Below are positions 44,282 through 53,454 of a stretch of 64,000 bases of DNA, one piece after another; the stretch's first letter is position 1; every line of letters starts with the position of its first letter. Source of the stretch: Trichothermofontia sichuanensis B231 (lineage in GTDB: Bacteria; Cyanobacteriota; Cyanobacteriia; B231); NCBI RefSeq assembly GCF_026240635.1, contig NZ_CP110848.1, forward strand, positions 2,871,741-2,935,740, read 5' to 3'. Below the pieces are notes generated by a model. It was not told the origin of the DNA. It searched no databases and was given only the letters and a program-made list of their open reading frames with translations. The translations under genes and the position numbers were made by a program.

Positions 44282-45546
44282 CGGCGCAGACGATCGGGTG
44301 TATTCTCCTAGTGGATGACAACCCCACCAACCTGGAGGTCCTCTTTAATTCTTTGAGTAACTCTGGGTTTAAGCTGCTCATTGCCGAAGATGGCGAAAGT
44401 GCGATCGCACTGGCCCACGAGGCCCAGCCCGATATGATTTTGCTGGATGTGATGATGCCGGGGTTAGATGGCTTTACTACCTGCCAACGCCTCAAGGCGG
44501 ACGCGGCCACCCAAGCAATCCCCATCCTCTTTATGACAGCCTTATCGGAAACGATCGATAAGGTCAAGGGTTTAAGCCTGGGGGCCGTAGATTACATCAC
44601 CAAACCTTTTCAACCTGAAGAGGTTTTGGCCCGTGTTAAAACCCATATTGCGCTGCGCCAGTTGCAACACCAGCTTCAAGTCCAAAATCAGCAACTTCAG
44701 CAGGAGATCGCTGAGCGGCAACAGGCAGAGCAGGCCCTGCGCTTCTTCCTCCATGCGGTGTCCCATGACCTGCGCAATCCGGTCACTGGCACCTTACTTA
44801 TCCTCAATCAGCTCCGACAACAGGCTGGGGAACAAGCCCAGATCGGGGTATCCACCCTAGTTCTTGATCGTCTGCTCCAGGGGTGCGATCGCCAACTCAA
44901 GCTCATCAATTCCCTGGTAGAAACCCAGGCTAACGAACTGACGGGCATCCGCCTCCAGCCCTGTGTTCTCCCGCTCCATCCGTTCATTCAGCAGCTTACA
45001 GAGACTTGGGAACCCTTGATCGCTCAGAAGCAGGCCACCTTAATTAACGCCGTACCGGCAACCCTACCCCCTGTCCATGCTGATCCAGACCAACTGTGGC
45101 GCGTGTTTGAAAATCTGATTGCCAATGCTCTCAAACACAACTCCCCTGGGTTGACCCTGCGACTGGAAGCGACGGTAAAGGCGGCGCCAACCTCTGAGGT
45201 AGCAGGTGGCAGGTGGCACTCGGACATTCAGCATCAGACGCCAGATCTTGAGATTAGGGTGCAACGGCAGTCAATAGCGATGCCCCACTCCCCGTCCTGG
45301 GTAACCTGTCGGGTTTCGGATAATGGTCGGGGGATTCCCCCGGAACAGATGGCTGAATTGTTTGAACTCTACAAGCGCGGAAGGTCTGCCTATCGCACGC
45401 AGGGATTGGGGATTGGCCTCTACCTGTGCCGTCAAATTATCCAGGCCCACGGTGGTGAGATTGGGATTGCGCCGCAGGCAAAAGGCACAACGTTCTGGTT
45501 CACTTTACCCGCGATCGCGGCGGGCGAGCGGGCGATTCCTGCCTAG
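44278..45546 (+). CDS. Response regulator-histidine kinase (REC-HisKA-HATPase)
   Basis: This 422-residue protein begins with REC (CILLVDDNPTNLEVLFNSL and MILLDVMMPGLDGF, Asp near 62), then a coiled coil, then a kinase with phospho-His in FLHAVSHDLRNPVTGTLL near 162. HATPase_c has the N box VFENLIANALKHNSP, G1 VSDNGRGIPPEQM and G2 GLGIGLYLCRQII. Between N and G1 boxes lies an insertion (GGRWHSDIQHQTPDLEIRVQ) encoded by GCAGGTGGCAGGTGGCA-type repeats. ATGA overlap with the previous gene suggests coupled translation and a phosphorelay. It has no DNA-binding domain. Confidence 0.9.
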   Translation: MTAQTIGCILLVDDNPTNLEVLFNSLSNSGFKLLIAEDGESAIALAHEAQPDMILLDVMMPGLDGFTTCQRLKADAATQAIPILFMTALSETIDKVKGLSLGAVDYITKPFQPEEVLARVKTHIALRQLQHQLQVQNQQLQQEIAERQQAEQALRFFLHAVSHDLRNPVTGTLLILNQLRQQAGEQAQIGVSTLVLDRLLQGCDRQLKLINSLVETQANELTGIRLQPCVLPLHPFIQQLTETWEPLIAQKQATLINAVPATLPPVHADPDQLWRVFENLIANALKHNSPGLTLRLEATVKAAPTSEVAGGRWHSDIQHQTPDLEIRVQRQSIAMPHSPSWVTCRVSDNGRGIPPEQMAELFELYKRGRSAYRTQGLGIGLYLCRQIIQAHGGEIGIAPQAKGTTFWFTLPAIAAGERAIPA

Positions 45547-45617
45547 AAGGCGTTCTGGGGGCGTATTGCCCCTGCTATCGTGTTGGGAAGAGATCCCCCG
45601 CCCGGTTGCCCCTGCCT

Positions 45618-47480
45618 ATGACTGATTCGCCGCTAAAACTCGTTTTGGTTGAACGAGACCCGATTTTTCGGCTGGGTTTGCGCACCTGGCTGACCCAGTT
45701 TGACGACCTGGAGATTCGGGCGGAGGCCGATAGTGTCGCCACAGCCCTAGCGACGATCGCTCAGCAGATGGAACAACCCATTGCTCCACCTGACACCCCC
45801 CTGTCCGCCGATGCTGCTGCGATCGCCCAACCGCTGGATTTAGTGATCACTGATTTTGATCTGGGGGAAAGTCGGGCGACCCCACCCCCTGGGATCCAAC
45901 TGTGTCAGCAATTGCAGCGGCAGTTTCCCGACTTGCCGGTTTTGCTGCTCAGTACAGTGGATGTGCCAGAGCGGGTGGCGATCGCCCGTGCCGCCGGTGC
46001 CCAGGGGTATTGCCTGAAGGGGATAGGGGAACGGGAACTGGTCGGCGTGATCCGACAGGTGGCTGCCGGAGAAACCGTTTGGCCAGAGCAGCGAGACGGC
46101 GCAGCCATCCGCCCCCTGGACCTGCCCTCTTCACCTCCGACTGCCTTAACTTGGCTTGACCAGGTGCGGCTCACCTGGCGACAGTCAGGTCTTCAGGAAA
46201 TTGACGCCGCCCTGGCAACCATCCGTCAGCAGCTTGATTGCCTTGCCAACTCCCCGGCCACTCGGTGGGACCGCTGGATCTTGCAAGGACGCCAACGGGA
46301 ACTGCGTCTGGCGCGATCGCTAGTGGATTGGCTGCTCCCCCCCGTCCTGCTCCCCCCTGACGCCAGCAGAGAATCGAGTTCGAGCCAAAGCCTAGCGAGA
46401 ACAGGGCCGCCGACAGGAGCAGCAGCCCCCCCGTCGACCTCACCCCCGATGTCCCCGGCATGGCTCGCCCTGGCAACCTCAGAGACGGGGGTCACGCCAG
46501 CGGATCTGCGACTGGTGCAGACGGCGTTGTTTGATGCCATGTTTCGCAAGTTGCAAACCAATTTACAAAACCTGACTAATATCCCCTTAGAAATTGATAT
46601 TCTCCGGGTTGAAAAACGCCGCGAACTGCTATCGATGATTTTGCGCAAACTCGAAGCCCTACTCGATGAACTGCGTTTCTCCCAAGTTCAACCCGAACAA
46701 TTATTAGCAAAACGATCGCTCATCCTGCGCGATCTATGGACGCTGACCATTAATGACTTTTTTGGCCGCTATTATTCCCTCACAATCGCGGGGCAAGAAA
46801 CGCCGGTCGTCTCTGTCCTGCTGGCAGAGGTGGAATCAGTAGAGGCCGCGATTCTCGACAAAATTCCTGGCGTGAGCGATGCCCTAGCCCATTTGCTCTT
46901 CCGAGTTCCTATCACGGTCGATAATATGACTTATGCCGTGGGGACGCCCGATGCCATGTCCCGGATGGAGACCCTATTGGAAAATTGCATGATTGCGATT
47001 GCCAATGCCGTCATTTACCCCCTCCTCAATCACTTTGCCGATGTGGAGGAAATTAAGCAAGGGTTTTACGATCGTCGTCTGCTGTCTAGTCGCGAGATTG
47101 AGCGGTTTCGGAACAACCTCACCTGGCACTACCGCATGGAGGCATGGATCGGGGAACCCACTGCTATTTTTGAAAGTAGTTACCGGTTATTTGTCCTCAG
47201 TGAACGGGGTATTAAACGCATTTCGATCTATGCACCACGCCGGGATGAGTTAGAACAACTGACGGGATTACGTCTGGCTGTGACCCTGGTGCTCGAAACC
47301 CGTGATGCGGTCTCTCCCCAACTGCGATCGCTGCTGGCCTTTCTCGGCAGTGGGGTGGTCTACCTCCTCACCCAAGTGATTGGGCGGGGCTTGGGTCTGA
47401 TTGGTCGCGGGATTTTGCAGGGAATTGGCAGTTCACTCCAGGATACAAAGCTGGGGCGCAACGCCGAACGCCAGCGATAA
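45618..47480 (+). CDS. REC domain fused to DUF3685 (Ycf55-like)
   Basis: From ATG 45618 this gives 620 residues. The N-terminal REC reads LKLVLVERDPIFRLGLRTWL, DLVITDFDLGES (Asp) and GAQGYCLKGIGERELVGVIR, NarL-like. The rest (from about residue 170) is the DUF3685 domain related to plastid Ycf55, with a conserved AIANAVIYPLLNHFADVEEI and a C-terminal hydrophobic stretch. The usual DNA-binding helix-turn-helix is replaced by this domain, so the output is probably not transcription. It is third in the signalling run. Confidence 0.8.
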   Translation: MTDSPLKLVLVERDPIFRLGLRTWLTQFDDLEIRAEADSVATALATIAQQMEQPIAPPDTPLSADAAAIAQPLDLVITDFDLGESRATPPPGIQLCQQLQRQFPDLPVLLLSTVDVPERVAIARAAGAQGYCLKGIGERELVGVIRQVAAGETVWPEQRDGAAIRPLDLPSSPPTALTWLDQVRLTWRQSGLQEIDAALATIRQQLDCLANSPATRWDRWILQGRQRELRLARSLVDWLLPPVLLPPDASRESSSSQSLARTGPPTGAAAPPSTSPPMSPAWLALATSETGVTPADLRLVQTALFDAMFRKLQTNLQNLTNIPLEIDILRVEKRRELLSMILRKLEALLDELRFSQVQPEQLLAKRSLILRDLWTLTINDFFGRYYSLTIAGQETPVVSVLLAEVESVEAAILDKIPGVSDALAHLLFRVPITVDNMTYAVGTPDAMSRMETLLENCMIAIANAVIYPLLNHFADVEEIKQGFYDRRLLSSREIERFRNNLTWHYRMEAWIGEPTAIFESSYRLFVLSERGIKRISIYAPRRDELEQLTGLRLAVTLVLETRDAVSPQLRSLLAFLGSGVVYLLTQVIGRGLGLIGRGILQGIGSSLQDTKLGRNAERQR

Positions 47481-47518
47481 GGGGACCTCTCGGATCGTTG
47501 CGGTGTGGTTGGGAAACC

Positions 47519-49018
47519 TTAATCCGCTTTTTTACGCCGTTTTAATTCCCGCTCGATCGCATCGGAGACCGTATCAAGGATCTTGACACGGGCATAGTAC
47601 TTATCATTGGCTGCTACCAGGGTCCAGGGGGCGGTGGGGGTGCTAGTGCGCTGGATCATCTGGTTCACCGCCACCTCATATAAGGTCCATTTCTCCCGAT
47701 TACGCCAATCCTCAGCGGTGAGCTTATAGGTCTTAAAGGGATCATTCTGCCGTTCTTCAAAACGCCGGAGTTGCTCTTCTGGGCTAATATGCAACCAAAA
47801 TTTGACCAGTACATACCCCGCCCCCGTCAGTTGGGCCTCAAATTCGTTAATCTCGCGGTAGGCCCGTCGCCATTCCTCATCCGTAGCAAAGTTTTCAATC
47901 CGTTCGACTAACACCCGCCCATACCAACTGCGATCGAATATCCCAATTTGGCCCACTGTTGGCAACCGTCGCCAGAACCGCCAGAGATAATGGTGTTCCT
48001 TCTCCTCATGGGTGGGAGCTGCAAACGGGTACACAAAATAGCTGCGGGGATCGAGAATATCCGTTAGCCGTTTAATGGCTCCACCCTTACCCGCCGCATC
48101 CCACCCCTCAAACAGGATCAGCACGGGTACATTTTCTTTAAAAACGCTGATTTGCAGTTGGCGTAGTCGCACCTGTTCCTCGCGCAATCGCTTTTTATAC
48201 GCATCTGCACTGAGCGCTTTGCTCAAATCGACTTGCGCCAGGAGATCGGGTTCGGTGGGTTCTAGCTTTTCTTGAGGGGGATAAATCAAAGGCGTTGGTT
48301 TGATTTTCAGCCGATCGAGGGCTTCCGTCAGGGTGGCGGCCATTTGGCTGAGGACCTTTACCCGTGCCCAGCGCTCGCAGTTGCCCTCCACTAGCGTCCA
48401 GGGGGCCTGCCCACTGCTAGTGCTGATCAACATGTCCTCAGCAAGAGCGCAGTAGCGATCGTAATTTTTCTGCTGCTGCCAGTCTTCGGGTCGCACTCGC
48501 CAGGATTCGAGGGGATGTTCGGCATAATGCTTGAGGCGGCTTTTGAGTTCCTGACGACTAAGGTGAATCCAGTATTTGACGATCGCAACCCCATCATCAA
48601 ACAACTGTCGTTCAAAGGCATTAATATCCCGGAATAGGTTTGGAATTTCGCTTTCTGAAACCCGGCCAAACAGGCGATCCTCCAGAACATGGGTATACCA
48701 GCTATGGTAAAATACCGCCAGATTGCCCCGTGCCGGTAATCGTTGCCAAAAACGCCAGAGGAAGGGATAGTAACGCTCCTGCTCAGTGGGTGGCCAGATG
48801 GGATGGACCGTAAAGCCTCTGGGATCCATGTATTGCACCATCTTGCGCACCAGCGCTCCTTTGCCCGCCGCCGCCCAACCTTCCAAGACCACCACGATCG
48901 GCAATTGTTTATCGCGACAGATACTTTGCAAGTTATGCAACTGTTGCATGAGGGTTTCGATTTGCTGGCGGTAGCTAGCCTTATCCAGCGTTAAGCTTAG
49001 GTCAAGGGTCTCTAACAT
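47519..49018 (-). CDS. pap: Two-domain PPK2, polyphosphate:AMP phosphotransferase-like
   Basis: From ATG 49018 this gives 499 residues with two PPK2 domains. The C-terminal domain has an intact Walker A LFEGWDAAGKGGAIKRL and lid motif IFDRSWYGRVLVER. The N-terminal domain has VLEGWAAAGKGALVRKM and VFYHSWYTHVLEDR, so the catalytic Asp positions are Ala and Tyr, suggesting it is structural. PPK2 class II enzymes use polyphosphate to phosphorylate AMP to ADP. It points left, convergent with the signalling operon. Confidence 0.85.
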   Translation of the reverse strand: MLETLDLSLTLDKASYRQQIETLMQQLHNLQSICRDKQLPIVVVLEGWAAAGKGALVRKMVQYMDPRGFTVHPIWPPTEQERYYPFLWRFWQRLPARGNLAVFYHSWYTHVLEDRLFGRVSESEIPNLFRDINAFERQLFDDGVAIVKYWIHLSRQELKSRLKHYAEHPLESWRVRPEDWQQQKNYDRYCALAEDMLISTSSGQAPWTLVEGNCERWARVKVLSQMAATLTEALDRLKIKPTPLIYPPQEKLEPTEPDLLAQVDLSKALSADAYKKRLREEQVRLRQLQISVFKENVPVLILFEGWDAAGKGGAIKRLTDILDPRSYFVYPFAAPTHEEKEHHYLWRFWRRLPTVGQIGIFDRSWYGRVLVERIENFATDEEWRRAYREINEFEAQLTGAGYVLVKFWLHISPEEQLRRFEERQNDPFKTYKLTAEDWRNREKWTLYEVAVNQMIQRTSTPTAPWTLVAANDKYYARVKILDTVSDAIERELKRRKKAD

Positions 49019-49150
49019 AGGTGCGCCGCATCGCAACGAAAACGTTCTCCCACGTTAGCAGGCGATCGTGGGGGGGCGTGGATTTATCCAGATTTTGTTA
49101 GACTTCCAACGCCGAACGCTGACACCAGCCCCTAGCGAAAGCGGGATGCG

Positions 49151-49212
49151 ACTGACAAAACTCGCAGTGCCCACACCCTAACTCCTCTCCCAGAGCGGGC
49201 GAGGTGCTCATC
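49151..49212. mobile_element. Half MITE-like element, family 3 (inverted)
   Basis: ACTGACAAAACTCGCAGTGC to GGGCGAGGTGCTCATC matches the reverse complement of the right part of the copy at 30016-30244. The other end is missing. Confidence 0.6.
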
Positions 49213-49229
49213 GAGCTAAGGCTTTGGGT

Positions 49230-49335
49230 TATAGTCATTGCCATTTAGGCTGAAACAGCACCCTCACCGCCAGCCCCTCTCCCAGAGCGCGAGAGGGGAG
49301 TGAAAAACTGTATCGTTCTTATTTGGATTGACCAT
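49230..49335. mobile_element. MITE-like element, family 1
   Basis: TATAGTCATTGCCATTTAGG to ATTTGGATTGACCATA, 106 bp. The internal stem is CCCCTCTCCCAGAGCGCGAG. Confidence 0.75.
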
Positions 49336-49622
49336 AAAATCCCTTCTCTCCTTGTGGGAGATAGGAGTGAGGATAGAGGAGTGAGCAGTGAGGGAAACTG
49401 AGCGACTATCTCCGTTCTCTTTTCTCTCTCCTCACTCCTAGACACTCTCCTCACTCCTAACAATAACAGCCAGAAAACGATCCTCCCAATCAGGATCCGG
49501 CCAAACAGTTGTTGCTATTGTAGCGTTGGAAGTGTTAACTTTGATGCAAATGTACGGGCGTGAAATCAGGGTCAAAAATAGCTTGCCGCTGCACCTACCT
49601 GAAAAATCAGCCAATGCTTTCA

Positions 49623-49734
49623 GGCTCTCCTGAGTTTATGGTGGGGGCGCTACGCGCCCCCACCATAAACTCAACGTTTGCGATCGTTTATTTGTAGTTG
49701 CTGATACTGTTTACCCCAAAATCCCAGAAGAGCC
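49623..49734. mobile_element. MITE-like element, family 4, with a 20-bp hairpin
   Basis: The ends GGCTCTCCTGAG and CCCAGAAGAGCC are inverted repeats. Inside, 49631-49650 and 49654-49673 form a perfect 20-bp stem around a 3-base loop. TTTGTAGTTGCTGATACTGT matches the copy at 27803-28168 (TTGGTATTTGCTTATACTGT). Confidence 0.7.
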
Positions 49735-49908
49735 TGCTTTCATACGAGATTGACCCCTGTCAATAAGCAAACGAAGCAAACGAGGTTTTCGAGCCAAAAA
49801 TTTTAACCTCAAGATAATCCATACTGTGACGCAGCTTTACGGCTAGGGTTTCCAATGGATAGTGAAATCCAAGATTGCGCCAGCGACGTCTTAATCTAAG
49901 GATAACCT

Positions 49909-50814
49909 ATGCAGCGACGTAACCTTTTGTTGTATTCTGTCCTATTCATCGTATCCGGTTGTACCACGGCAATCACTAACGTCAACGATCGGGCACCAGC
50001 AACTGGGACCGCCAGCACGATCATCCAAAAGCCAGCAAAGCTCCGGTTTGCCGTCTCTGATGTGCAAGGGATGGAAGATTTACAGAAAGATTATGAAGCC
50101 CTACGGGTAGTCTTAAGCGAGATGCTAAATATCCCGGTTGAATTTTTCCCTGTTGATAGCTATATTGCCGCAGCGGCAGCGTTGCAACAGAATCAGGTTG
50201 ATCTGGTGTTTACCGGTCCTTCAGAGTATGTTGTGATGCGTGCTCGCACCAATGCTACGCCGATCGCCGCGATTAAACGGGAACGGTATTACCCTGTAAT
50301 TGTGGTAACAGCAGGGAGCGAGATTAAAGCGGTAAATGATTTAAAGGGCAAAGCCATTGCGATGTGGGAAGTAGGTTCTACCAGTGGCTATTTAGGGCCA
50401 ACCAAGCTCTTAATTGATGCCGGCTTAGATCCCAAAACCGATGTCAAGATTGAGTTATTAGCCAAGCAAGGATTGCCTGCCCTCAAGGCGGGGAAGGTAG
50501 ATGCTTGGGCTGGCTCAATCCGTCGCTATGATAAGTTTCTAGAGTCTGAAAAACTAACAGAGGCAGATCTTCCTATTTTAGTGAAGGGACCGGATTTACC
50601 TCCTGATCCATTTGTAGTCAGCAGTGGGCTGGATGCTGGGTTTGTAGATGAGACGCGGAAACAGTTTTTCCAAAATCAGGATAGGATTCTAAAGGCGATC
50701 GCACCGGCAGATGGGGCTAAGTTTACAGGAGCGACGATGGTTGAGGTTCAGGATGCTGATTACGACATGATCCGTGAAGCCTATCGAGCAGTCGGTCAAG
50801 GATCATTTTTATAA
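49909..50814 (+). CDS. PhnD-like periplasmic binding lipoprotein
   Basis: This 301-residue protein has a signal peptide with lipobox IVSGC (Cys18). The mature part follows the phosphonate/phosphite-binding PhnD pattern: LRFAVSDVQGMEDLQKDYEA, QVDLVFTGPSEYVVMRARTN, LKGKAIAMWEVGSTSGYLGP and VEVQDADYDMIREAYRAVG. No ABC permease or ATPase is adjacent. Instead a histidine kinase follows 33 bases downstream, so it is likely the ligand sensor for that kinase. The ligand may be phosphate- or phosphonate-like, but that is inferred. Confidence 0.82.
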   Translation: MQRRNLLLYSVLFIVSGCTTAITNVNDRAPATGTASTIIQKPAKLRFAVSDVQGMEDLQKDYEALRVVLSEMLNIPVEFFPVDSYIAAAAALQQNQVDLVFTGPSEYVVMRARTNATPIAAIKRERYYPVIVVTAGSEIKAVNDLKGKAIAMWEVGSTSGYLGPTKLLIDAGLDPKTDVKIELLAKQGLPALKAGKVDAWAGSIRRYDKFLESEKLTEADLPILVKGPDLPPDPFVVSSGLDAGFVDETRKQFFQNQDRILKAIAPADGAKFTGATMVEVQDADYDMIREAYRAVGQGSFL

Positions 50815-50847
50815 AGATCACTGCATAGTCCTTAAAAACTTTTTTCT

Positions 50848-52758
50848 ATGAATGGTTTCCTGAAACGGGGAAAAGTCAAATGCACGCAGGTAGGCTATCA
50901 CTTAAGGATACCCACCTTAATCAGATTGACCAACAATAGCTGGTGGGTAAAGATCTGGCGACCAGGAATTGTCCAAAAAATTGCCTATGGTTATGCACTG
51001 GCGATCGGGATCGCCACGCTGGGAGCAACGATCGGCCTCATTATTGGTGATTACTACCAACAGCAGTCCCAAAAAAAGTTACTGATTACCCGTCAGCAAC
51101 AGGCAATCCTCAATAATCTCGATAAGGAAATTTTGCACGTACGATCGCATCCGCAACGCCTCATGATGGCCTTTGGAGATCCGATCTGGTTTGACTTTGA
51201 ACGAACCGCGTTTTTAGGACATACCGATAAGGCCGAAGCATCTATCCAGGCACTAAATGCCTTTGTTAAAGAGAATCCCAACTTCCTGGCAGTTGCAGCC
51301 AGTGATCTACAAGCCCTTGCCCAGGGATATGCAACCAATATCGAGAACTACAGCCTGTGGATACGGTCTTTTTGGCAACAGGTCAATCCAGGTAATCTGA
51401 CACCCCAAGAGATCCCGGTTGTTCAACAACGTCTTTTGAGTGCCCTGCGCCAGGAGCCGATGATTGGCTTAGAACTCCAATTTGAACGGCTGACTGAGCA
51501 ACTCGATCAAATACTGGTGGTTGCCCAGCGACAGCAGACACTCGCCGATGCCGAACTCGCAGCAGCCAAAAACCTGCGTCTACAAATTATTTTAGGGATG
51601 ATGGCGATCGCCGCTGCCATTGCGATGACGTTGGCCTTTTATACCAGTCGCGCGATCGCTCGACCGATTCAAGCTGTGACCGAGGTTGCCCAACAAGTCA
51701 GCCGCGAATCTGACTTCAGTTTGCAAGCGCCAGTCCTAACCCAGGATGAAGTGGGCATCTTAGCCATTGCCTTTAACCGTTTAATTCAAACTGTGGCGGA
51801 ATATACCCAGGCGCTCGAACTGAGTCGTCAAACCTTGGAAGAGCGAGTTGAGGAGCGTACCCAAGAACTTCAGGAGGCATTGAAAAATATACGGCAGGCA
51901 CAATCGCAACTGATCCAGGCAGAAAAGATGTCCAGTCTGGGGCAGTTAGTGGCAGGTGTCGCCCATGAAATTAACAATCCCGTTAATTTTATCCACGGTA
52001 ATCTGGTCCATGCTGATGAGTATATCCAGGAGTTACTAGAGTTGCTGGATCTTTACCGATCGCACCTTCAGAATCATCCCCTCCCCATTCGCGAGAAGGA
52101 AGAGGAGATTGATCTAGAATTTCTGCGACAGGACCTACCCAAGTTACTAAATTCAATGAAAGTTGGCGCCGATCGTATTCGGGATATCGTCCACTCGTTG
52201 CGTAATTTTTCGCGTCTAGATGAAGCCACCCTCAAGGAGGTAGATATTCACGAAGGATTGGACAGCACATTGATGATCTTACAAAATCGCTTGAAGGCAA
52301 AGCCGAAACATCCAGAAATTCGCGTCATTAAACAGTATGGCCAGTTGCCCCTCGTTGAATGTTACGCTGGGCAACTCAATCAAGTTTTTATGAATGTCTT
52401 AACCAATGCAATCGATGCCCTAGATGAATATGCCGGTCAGCGCTCTCCCACCGATCTAGCTGCACATCCCGGTACTATTACCATTCGTACCGCGGCGATC
52501 GACGATTCCCAAGTGGTTATTCGTATTGCCGACAACGGTCCCGGTATGACGCCTGAAGTCCAGCAGCGACTCTTCGATCCCTTTTTCACGACGAAACCGG
52601 TGGGCAAAGGGACCGGCATGGGGATGTCGATCAGCTACCAGATCATTACCGAATATCACAATGGTCACATAGAGTGCCGATCGGAGCCGGGGCAGGGGGC
52701 AGAATTTATCATCACCATTCCCACCCGGCAGGATAAGCCAAGCAGCCAAGGCACGTGA
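50848..52758 (+). CDS. Membrane sensor histidine kinase paired with the binding protein
   Basis: This 636-residue protein has one membrane helix near 42-68, a periplasmic helical domain of about 175 residues, a second helix (LQIILGMMAIAAAIAMTLAF, about 247-268), HAMP (about 270-325), coiled coil, then a kinase. The phospho-His is in LVAGVAHEINNPVNFIHGNL near 373, and HATPase motifs VFMNVLTNAIDALDE, IADNGPGMTPEVQQ and GKGTGMGMSISYQII follow. No REC is attached and no response regulator is adjacent. A family-2 element begins 13 bases after the stop. Confidence 0.9.
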   Translation: MNGFLKRGKVKCTQVGYHLRIPTLIRLTNNSWWVKIWRPGIVQKIAYGYALAIGIATLGATIGLIIGDYYQQQSQKKLLITRQQQAILNNLDKEILHVRSHPQRLMMAFGDPIWFDFERTAFLGHTDKAEASIQALNAFVKENPNFLAVAASDLQALAQGYATNIENYSLWIRSFWQQVNPGNLTPQEIPVVQQRLLSALRQEPMIGLELQFERLTEQLDQILVVAQRQQTLADAELAAAKNLRLQIILGMMAIAAAIAMTLAFYTSRAIARPIQAVTEVAQQVSRESDFSLQAPVLTQDEVGILAIAFNRLIQTVAEYTQALELSRQTLEERVEERTQELQEALKNIRQAQSQLIQAEKMSSLGQLVAGVAHEINNPVNFIHGNLVHADEYIQELLELLDLYRSHLQNHPLPIREKEEEIDLEFLRQDLPKLLNSMKVGADRIRDIVHSLRNFSRLDEATLKEVDIHEGLDSTLMILQNRLKAKPKHPEIRVIKQYGQLPLVECYAGQLNQVFMNVLTNAIDALDEYAGQRSPTDLAAHPGTITIRTAAIDDSQVVIRIADNGPGMTPEVQQRLFDPFFTTKPVGKGTGMGMSISYQIITEYHNGHIECRSEPGQGAEFIITIPTRQDKPSSQGT

Positions 52759-52770
52759 AGCCGCCTGAGC

Positions 52771-53019
52771 GCAGTCTTTACCTAATTTACTCAGTACACA
52801 ATTAAGGCTTGGATCTCGATCCGACCGTCAGCCCTCATCCCCCAACCCCTTCTCCCAGCCCCCTAACCCCCCGTTTGCGGGGAGATGGGGCGAAGGGGAG
52901 CCGGATTTGCCAGTCCCTCTCCCGCTCTGGGGAAGGGATTTAGGGTGAGGGCCGCACCAGCGGGATGCACCCAGCCTACCCCTATCAAACTGTACTTTAT
53001 GATTAAGGTAAAGGCTGTA
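52771..53019. mobile_element. MITE-like element, family 2 (inverted)
   Basis: GCAGTCTTTACCTAATTTAC to TTAAGGTAAAGGCTGTA, 249 bp. The internal GGGGCGAAGGGGAGCCGG and GATCTCGATCCGACCG parts match the copy at 36720 in reverse complement. Confidence 0.8.
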
Positions 53020-53454
53020 AGTCCCTCCCCCTTACTCGAATCAATAAGTTTTTCTTATAAAAAGATTTGAAGGTTAGTTCTTCCAAATAAATATTTTCTT
53101 CAGGTTTTGCATTAGATTTTGTGTATGAAAAAGCAAGTTTCATAGATTCTAGTCTATTTGCAGGAGATAGTTTAGGGGTGAGCGGAACGGGTGATCGTTG
53201 GCTTTAGATTCAGATCGACCTTGCCTGTGATTGCGCGGACTGATTCCCAAAGCTGAATCCCCGGATTAGCGCAATCACGCGTATCCACTGGCATGAAACC
53301 TGACCTTGGCGCACAAGTGGCATCAGGATGCCGATGTGATGGCGTCAGCCTGGGCGTTGGCTCACTTGGACCCGCGAAGCCGGTTTGTGTCTCCTGGAGG
53401 GCAAACTTGCTTACCGTCCTGCCCCCTAAGATCTGATTAAGGAGGAATTAAGAC
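53020..53454. other. Gap upstream of the sbtA remnant with a structured segment
   Basis: No coding frame is supported. 53227-53236 (GTGATTGCGC) pairs with 53269-53278 (GCGCAATCAC), with the inner GATTC...GAATC pairing. GGCATCAGGATGCC near 53321-53334 forms another small hairpin. It may be the leader of sbtA or remnant DNA. Confidence 0.4.

Larger units (their letters stand above)
49037..49908. other. Repeat-filled gap
   Basis: No gene is seen. In order it holds a half family-3 element, a family-1 element, a GAGTGAGGATAGAGGAGTGAG-type repeat (about 49350-49460, inverted relative to 16890-17050) and a family-4 element with a 20-bp hairpin. The promoter of the next gene must lie after 49735. 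Confidence 0.6.
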
